Below, piece after piece: positions 60,953 to 64,000 of a DNA stretch of 64,000 nucleotides. The translations under genes and the position numbers were made by a program. This DNA comes from Noviherbaspirillum sp. Root189 (GTDB lineage: Bacteria; Pseudomonadota; Gammaproteobacteria; Burkholderiales; Burkholderiaceae_D), in the NCBI RefSeq assembly GCF_001428545.1, contig NZ_LMHZ01000013.1, positions 144,518 through 208,517 on the forward strand, read 5' to 3'. How positions within the stretch are numbered: position 1 is the first letter of the stretch; every line of letters begins with the position of its first letter. Below the pieces are notes generated by a model. That model worked only from the letters and a program-made list of their open reading frames with translations. It did not search any database and had not been told where the DNA came from.

Positions 60953-61861
60953 TCAGTCCCCTACCTTATCGGTCGGAAAACGGAATGTGTCGCGCAACAA
61001 GTGGCCGATCGGCATATTCATGTTCATGCCCTTGGGTGGAATCGGGCTCTTGAACCACTTGTCGTAGAGCTTGTAAATCTCGCCGTCGTTGATGATGCGC
61101 CCCATTTCCCGGTCGACGACGGCCTTGAACGCGGGGTCATCCTTGCGCAGCATGATGGCATAAGGTTCGGCGGACAGAGCATCTCCGACGACCGCAAAGC
61201 GGCTCGGGTTTTCCGAGTTTGCACGCAATCCGAACAAAAGTACGTCATCCATGGGAAAAGCGGCTGCCTGACCTTTCTCCACCATCGAAAACGATTCGGC
61301 ATGGTCACGCCCTTCGATCAGTTTCAGGCCTAGCGCCCGCACTTTGTCGCGGTCATTGAGCAATTTGACTGTCGTGGTGCCTTTGGTCGTCACAACCTGC
61401 TTGTCGCGCAGATCGGACCAATTGGTAATCCCGGAATCGGTTCGCACCACCATGCGGGCGGCGGCGACAAAATGAGGGATGGTAAACGCCACCTGCTTGC
61501 GGCGCTCGGCATTGTTAGTGGTGGAGCCGCACTCCAGATCCGCTTTGCCATCGACGATGGCAGGGATACGGGTGGAAGGCGTGACGGCCAGAAATTCGAC
61601 ATTGAGACGGTCTAGCTTGAGTTCACGCTTGACCGCATCGGCGATCTTCAGGCATAGCTCGACAGCGTATCCAATCGGTTTTTTATCTGCGTTGTAATAA
61701 GAGAACGGGAGAGATGCCTCCCGGTATGCGATCGTGATCGTGCGCGTTTCTTTGATTTTTGCCAGGCCATCGGCAGCGTATGCCGAAGGGGCGAGCAGGC
61801 AGCAGGAAGCTGCAAGGCAGCCTCCTGCGATGCGACTTGTGATCGTAGGTCGGTAGTGCAT
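60953..61861 (-). CDS. Second GltI-like periplasmic binding protein
   Basis: A 302-aa paralogue of GltI with its own signal peptide (cleavage near SAYAAD). It keeps LECGSTTNNAERRKQVAF, RDHAESFSMVE and KWFKSPIPPKGMNMN but differs widely elsewhere. It lies 190 bp upstream of gltI and lacks an adjacent permease, so it probably shares GltJKL, perhaps with a different ligand range. This is inferred from position. Confidence 0.9.
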   Translation of the reverse strand: MHYRPTITSRIAGGCLAASCCLLAPSAYAADGLAKIKETRTITIAYREASLPFSYYNADKKPIGYAVELCLKIADAVKRELKLDRLNVEFLAVTPSTRIPAIVDGKADLECGSTTNNAERRKQVAFTIPHFVAAARMVVRTDSGITNWSDLRDKQVVTTKGTTTVKLLNDRDKVRALGLKLIEGRDHAESFSMVEKGQAAAFPMDDVLLFGLRANSENPSRFAVVGDALSAEPYAIMLRKDDPAFKAVVDREMGRIINDGEIYKLYDKWFKSPIPPKGMNMNMPIGHLLRDTFRFPTDKVGD

Positions 61862-62001
61862 AAGGTCTCCGTCTCATGCCGGGTGGTACAGCCTACAGGA
61901 CGTCCGGCGGTGCAGTTAAATACGAAACTACGGCCGCGTCCTGTATGTGCAGCCGCCGGTGCATTGCCGGCAGCTTGCCAGTTTTCAGTGCAACCGAAGT
62001 A

Positions 62002-63288
62002 TCAGGGGTACAGTCCACGCATTTCCCGTGCCTGCAGTACTCGGGTGCAGGCAACGATAAACGCGGCAGTGCGCAATGATACTTTCTTCTCGTCCGCCAG
62101 TTGCCACACTGCGGCAAATGCTTCACGCATGATACGTGTCAGGCGCTGGTTAATCTCATCCTCGGTCCAGAAGAAGCTTGAGAAATCCTGCACCCATTCG
62201 AAGTAGCTGACGGTCACGCCACCCGCATTGGCAATCACGTCTGGCACGACCAGCACGCCCTTGTCGTGCAGGATGTCGTCAGCTGCCGGGGTCGTCGGGC
62301 CGTTCGCTCCCTCCAGAATGATCTTGGCGCGGATCTTGTTGGCGTTGGCTTCGGTGATCTGCTGCTCCAGTGCGGCCGGGATCAGAATGTCGCAGTCGAC
62401 TTCCCAGAAACGGCTGCGGTCGTTGACCGTGTCGGCGTTGGCGAAGCCGGAAACACTGCCATGCTGCGCCACATGCGCCTGCAGTGCCGGGATGTCGAGT
62501 CCGCCGTCACGCACTATCGTGGTGACATGGTCCTGCACCGCGACGATTTTTGCACCGGCTTCGGCGAACAAGCGGGCAGCAACGCCGCCGACGTTACCGA
62601 AGCCCTGCACCGCAACGCGTGCGCCTTTGATGTCTAGACCGCGCTTGGCGGCGGCTTCACAACCCACGACGTAGACGCCACGGCCGGTAGCTTCATGACG
62701 GCCCAGGCTACCACCGAGGGAAATCGGCTTTCCGGTAACGACGCCGGAGGCAGTGCTGCCCTGGTTCATGGAATAAGTGTCCATCATCCACGCCATGATC
62801 TGCTCATTGGTATTGACGTCGGGCGCCGGGATATCCTTGTTCGGGCCGATGATGATGTTGATTTCGCTGGTGTAGCGGCGGGTCATGCGTTGCAGTTCGC
62901 CAGACGACAGGGTCTTGGGATTGACGCGGATGCCACCTTTGGCGCCGCCGTACGGCACGTTGACTGCCGCGTTCTTGACTGTCATCCAGGCCGACAGGGC
63001 CATCACTTCGGACAGCGTGACGTCCTGGTGGAAGCGCACACCGCCCTTGCCCGGACCGCGGGAGGTATTGTGCTGCACGCGGTAGCCCTCGAAGTGGGCA
63101 ATGGTACCGTCATCGCGTTCGATGGGAACATCAACGACGAGAATGCGCTTGGGACGCTTGAGCGTTTCAACCCAGCGGGCCAGGCTGCCGAGATGCGGTG
63201 TGACGCGATCGATCTGCTCGAGATAGACGCCCCAGGGGCCGATCTCGTGGGGTGTCAGGTAAGACGGGACTTCGTGGTGGACGGACAT
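62002..63288 (-). CDS. gdhA: Glutamate dehydrogenase
   Basis: A 428-aa Glu/Leu/Phe/Val dehydrogenase. The catalytic-lysine segment [13 protein letters not shown], the substrate-binding [10 protein letters not shown], and the Rossmann [11 protein letters not shown] are intact. Its length (the small hexameric type) and place upstream of the glutamate importer suggest glutamate deamination to 2-oxoglutarate, though the direction and NAD/NADP preference are not proven by sequence. The symbol could equally be gudB-like. Confidence 0.92.
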   Translation of the reverse strand: MSVHHEVPSYLTPHEIGPWGVYLEQIDRVTPHLGSLARWVETLKRPKRILVVDVPIERDDGTIAHFEGYRVQHNTSRGPGKGGVRFHQDVTLSEVMALSAWMTVKNAAVNVPYGGAKGGIRVNPKTLSSGELQRMTRRYTSEINIIIGPNKDIPAPDVNTNEQIMAWMMDTYSMNQGSTASGVVTGKPISLGGSLGRHEATGRGVYVVGCEAAAKRGLDIKGARVAVQGFGNVGGVAARLFAEAGAKIVAVQDHVTTIVRDGGLDIPALQAHVAQHGSVSGFANADTVNDRSRFWEVDCDILIPAALEQQITEANANKIRAKIILEGANGPTTPAADDILHDKGVLVVPDVIANAGGVTVSYFEWVQDFSSFFWTEDEINQRLTRIMREAFAAVWQLADEKKVSLRTAAFIVACTRVLQAREMRGLYP

Positions 63289-63444
63289 GGTGCCATGACT
63301 CCTTGTAGGTTTAAGCGGCCATCGTTGCGATGATGCGCTATACAGGGAAGGATGCTATTCCAACGCGGCGCAGCAAATCCAATGCTTTGTAGGCATGCAA
63401 CTATGCATGGAATGCATAAGCTTTGATGCACTGCAAATGCGTAA

Positions 63445-64000
63445 TCAGGCGGCTTTCCCAGCGGCGGTTCGGGGCTTGCGGTTGCGTGGTTTTGCTTCCC
63501 GGCTCTCGACCAGGTATTCCCACAGGCGGGACACGATCGGCTTGCCCGGACGCTGACCAGAAGGACGTTCCCGATAGAGGCGGATTTCCATGCTGAGTTC
63601 CCAGTCCGGCTGGCCGCCATCGGCGCGCGCCAAATGCTTTTGCTTGATTTCTCGTGTCACCGCAGACTCGGGAAGAAAGGCGATACCGTGGCCTTCCAGT
63701 GCCATCATCTTCAGGCCTTCCGCCATATCGGTTTCGTAGCGCTTTTCAAGGAACAGCGGGCGTTCGGCATCGGCAAGAATCATATCCACCATGCGGCCGA
63801 GATAAGCATTGCTGGTGTAAGACAGAAAAGGTATCGGCGCCTTGGCGCTGCCCGGCAGCAGCAAGCTCGGCACACCGGACTTGTCACAGCGCGCGTAGGC
63901 ACGCAAGGTTTCGCTGCCCAGCGTCAGCATATCGTAGCGGCTGGCGTCGAGCTGTACGGGCTGGCGGGGATGGTGGTAGCACAGCAGCAGGTCGCAGCCG
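63445..64000 (-). CDS. LysR-family regulator, truncated by window edge
   Basis: Only the C-terminal 185 residues are in the window; the frame runs off the right end. It is the effector-binding domain of a LysR regulator. Segments DLLLCYHH, TSNAYLGRMVDMIL and YETDMAEGLKMMALEGHGIAFLP resemble the hypochlorite-responsive HypT/YjiE group as I remember it. The tail is basic (KPRNRKPRTAAGKAA). It lies 156 bp upstream of gdhA in the same direction, so it may regulate gdhA or merely adjoin it. Confidence 0.85.
   Translation of the reverse strand, partial: GCDLLLCYHHPRQPVQLDASRYDMLTLGSETLRAYARCDKSGVPSLLLPGSAKAPIPFLSYTSNAYLGRMVDMILADAERPLFLEKRYETDMAEGLKMMALEGHGIAFLPESAVTREIKQKHLARADGGQPDWELSMEIRLYRERPSGQRPGKPIVSRLWEYLVESREAKPRNRKPRTAAGKAA

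Overview
The window reads as ordinary chromosome from a betaproteobacterium of the Burkholderiales, most likely Oxalobacteraceae (Herbaspirillum/Collimonas/Herminiimonas type). This rests on gene content and order (dusB-fis-purH with ruvCAB, rplM-rpsI-argC-erpA-anmK-tyrS, the thi operon, polA next to thrB), on tandem Gram-negative porins, and on betaproteobacterial intergenic repeats. The genus call is an inference; no rRNA or tRNA is present to test it. Almost all of the window is housekeeping DNA. No transposase, phage or CRISPR genes were seen.

Layout. 1-315: a dispersed palindromic repeat. 316-3354 (-): xseB-ispA-dxs, isoprenoid precursor synthesis. 3764-6851 (+): Rieske oxygenase, EamA transporter, sulfurtransferase. 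7011-11721 (-): ZIP metal transporter, Tat-exported dienelactone hydrolase-like protein, polA. 11722-16188 (+): LOG-family protein, DUF2782 protein, thrB, membrane protein, HD-GYP protein. 16413-18686 (-): UvrD-type helicase. 18813-23920 (-): thiC-thiS-[DUF559 cassette]-thiG-thiD-thiE under a TPP riboswitch. 24117-28268 (+): a lone 1316-aa effector-like gene with its own hrp-box-like promoter. 28631-31992 (+): valS and a DUF2147 protein. 32131-41883 (-, one gene +): hydratase, ruvB, ruvA, small membrane zincin (+), ruvC, galU, purH, fis, dusB, phosphatase, PEBP protein. 41984-43700 (-): dtd, tyrS. 43964-46558 (+): M23 peptidase, anmK. 46847-50499 (-): erpA, bactofilin, coiled-coil membrane protein, argC, rpsI, rplM. 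50749-50851 (-): candidate small RNA. 51141-55144: OsmC-like protein, coq7, two porins. 55317-57266 (-): DUF3025 protein, pyrC. 57417-64000 (-): glutamate/aspartate ABC importer (gltIJKL) with an extra binding protein, glutamate dehydrogenase and a LysR regulator cut by the window edge, together a glutamate uptake and catabolism block.

The most interesting item is the orphan gene at 24318-28268. Its N-terminal domain carries a Cys-His-Asp arrangement resembling the ShET2/EspL/OspD3 cysteine-protease type III effectors. It is followed by ankyrin-like repeats, it starts with a type III-secretion-like N-terminus, and it is preceded by GGAACT-N16-CCACCCA, close to the HrpL-sigma 'hrp box'. The second is a promoter-to-terminator non-coding unit at 50749-50886 whose transcript would carry a CU-rich anti-Shine-Dalgarno stretch. 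Smaller points are a DUF559 nuclease cassette bounded by inverted repeats inside the thi operon (with no thiO at this locus), duplicated porin leaders, and an anmK start codon abutting a terminator.
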